Origin: a bacterium
Lineage (GTDB): Bacteria > Actinomycetota > Acidimicrobiia > Spongiisociales > UBA5794
DNA: 39,637 nt
Assembly: GCA_024226255.1 (NCBI GenBank)
Contig: JAAELU010000647.1
Location: 1-39,637, forward strand
Direction of reading: 5' to 3'
This document shows positions 39,559 to 39,637 of the stretch, one piece after another. Under the pieces are notes generated by a model. It saw nothing but the letters and a program-made list of their open reading frames with translations, was not told the origin of the DNA and did no database searches. A program made the translations under genes and the position numbers. Position 1 is the first letter of the stretch. Each line of letters begins with the position of its first letter.

Positions 39559-39637
39559 GACGCAACGTTCGGTCTGTCTACTACCTTCGCTTCCCCCCTC
39601 GGCTCCCAAAGCCTCGCCACTCCCCCCAGACATCGCC
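39559..39637. repeat. 79-bp exact direct repeat, copy 2 (reaches window end)
   Basis: Identical to 39276-39354 up to the last base of the window, so the true repeat may be longer. If the window ends at a contig end, this is a likely assembly break at a repeat. Confidence 0.85.

Larger units (their letters stand above)
39145..39637. other. Right-end gene-free region with repeats
   Basis: No gene is supported in these 493 bases. It contains pyrimidine-rich runs (CCCCCC), a large hairpin at 39373-39410, and a 79-bp sequence present twice. The string ACGGGGGGAGAAACAC at 39373-39388 matches 73-88 at the left end in 15 of 16 bases, so both ends carry related intergenic DNA. Short frames here lack ribosome binding sites and family resemblance. 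Confidence 0.5.

Noticed and set aside
1..39637. tRNA or rRNA genes
   Set aside because: Scanning both strands by eye for T-loop GTTCGA-type cores with matching acceptor stems gave only hits inside clear coding regions; a dedicated search could still find one.

Overview
The window looks like a chromosomal segment from a high-GC Gram-positive bacterium, most likely an actinobacterium and possibly of the Acidimicrobiia type (inference). The signs are strong G/C bias at third codon positions, frequent GTG and TTG starts, many 4-base ATGA/GTGA gene overlaps, lipoproteins with Thr-rich linkers, a rhodanese-metZ pair arranged as in mycobacteria, and at least seven genes whose only start signal is a TANNNT -10 box 6-7 bases before the start codon (leaderless transcripts). 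No rRNA, tRNA, CRISPR array, transposase or phage gene was seen. Both window ends lie in gene-free, repeat-bearing DNA.

Layout. 1-6.4 kb: a DMT-family exporter diverges from a beta-hydroxyacid dehydrogenase and a small unknown protein; then a promoter, structured leader, tiny ORF, rhodanese and metZ (homocysteine synthesis by direct sulfhydrylation); on the other strand a succinate-semialdehyde-type dehydrogenase and a DUF952 protein. 6.6-11.3 kb (minus): a small lipoprotein that is a free-standing copy of the pro-region of the next gene, a secreted subtilisin/sedolisin-like protease with a long RTX tail; then an alpha/beta hydrolase and a Rid-family protein. 11.5-15 kb (plus): a VOC protein, a cobalamin riboswitch with a visible Shine-Dalgarno-sequestering hairpin, and a BtuF-BtuC-BtuD uptake system. 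15.2-18.7 kb: a polar amino-acid ABC transporter (ATPase, permease, binding protein) interrupted by a SAM hydrolase gene in the opposite direction. 18.8-20.9 kb: a methyltransferase and an MFS transporter. 21.1-25.2 kb (minus): a kynurenine-pathway cluster with kynurenine 3-monooxygenase, kynureninase and an unusual chimera joining the N-terminal half of a 2-aminomuconate-deaminase-type Rid protein to an ACMSD decarboxylase that has lost its HxH segment and a metal-binding Asp. 25.3-34.3 kb (plus): an unrecognised 644-residue protein with glycosyltransferase-like motifs, a membrane protein, a GH13_18 glucoside phosphorylase, a sugar ABC importer without its ATPase, and a GT4 glycosyltransferase. 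This reads as a system for uptake, breakdown and possibly synthesis of a small glucoside. 34.3-39.6 kb: a zinc-ribbon membrane protein, a broken HEAT-like gene, a ferritin-reductase operon, a lipoprotein with an Excalibur-like motif, and a repeat-rich tail.

Intergenic repeats stand out. A roughly 48-bp palindromic element with ends GTTCTTGCGTA/TACGCAAGAAC occurs in four or five near-full copies plus fragments, mostly between convergent genes. A second hairpin repeat (GGAACGC/GCGTTCC core) forms an 80-bp tandem at 11.3 kb and recurs at the left end. A 79-bp exact direct repeat sits at the right end.

The most interesting points are the Rid-ACMSD chimera, the protease with its free-standing pro-domain lipoprotein, the palindromic repeat family, the unknown gene of the glucoside cluster, and the leaderless-start pattern. 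All function calls come from reading the sequence without database searches.
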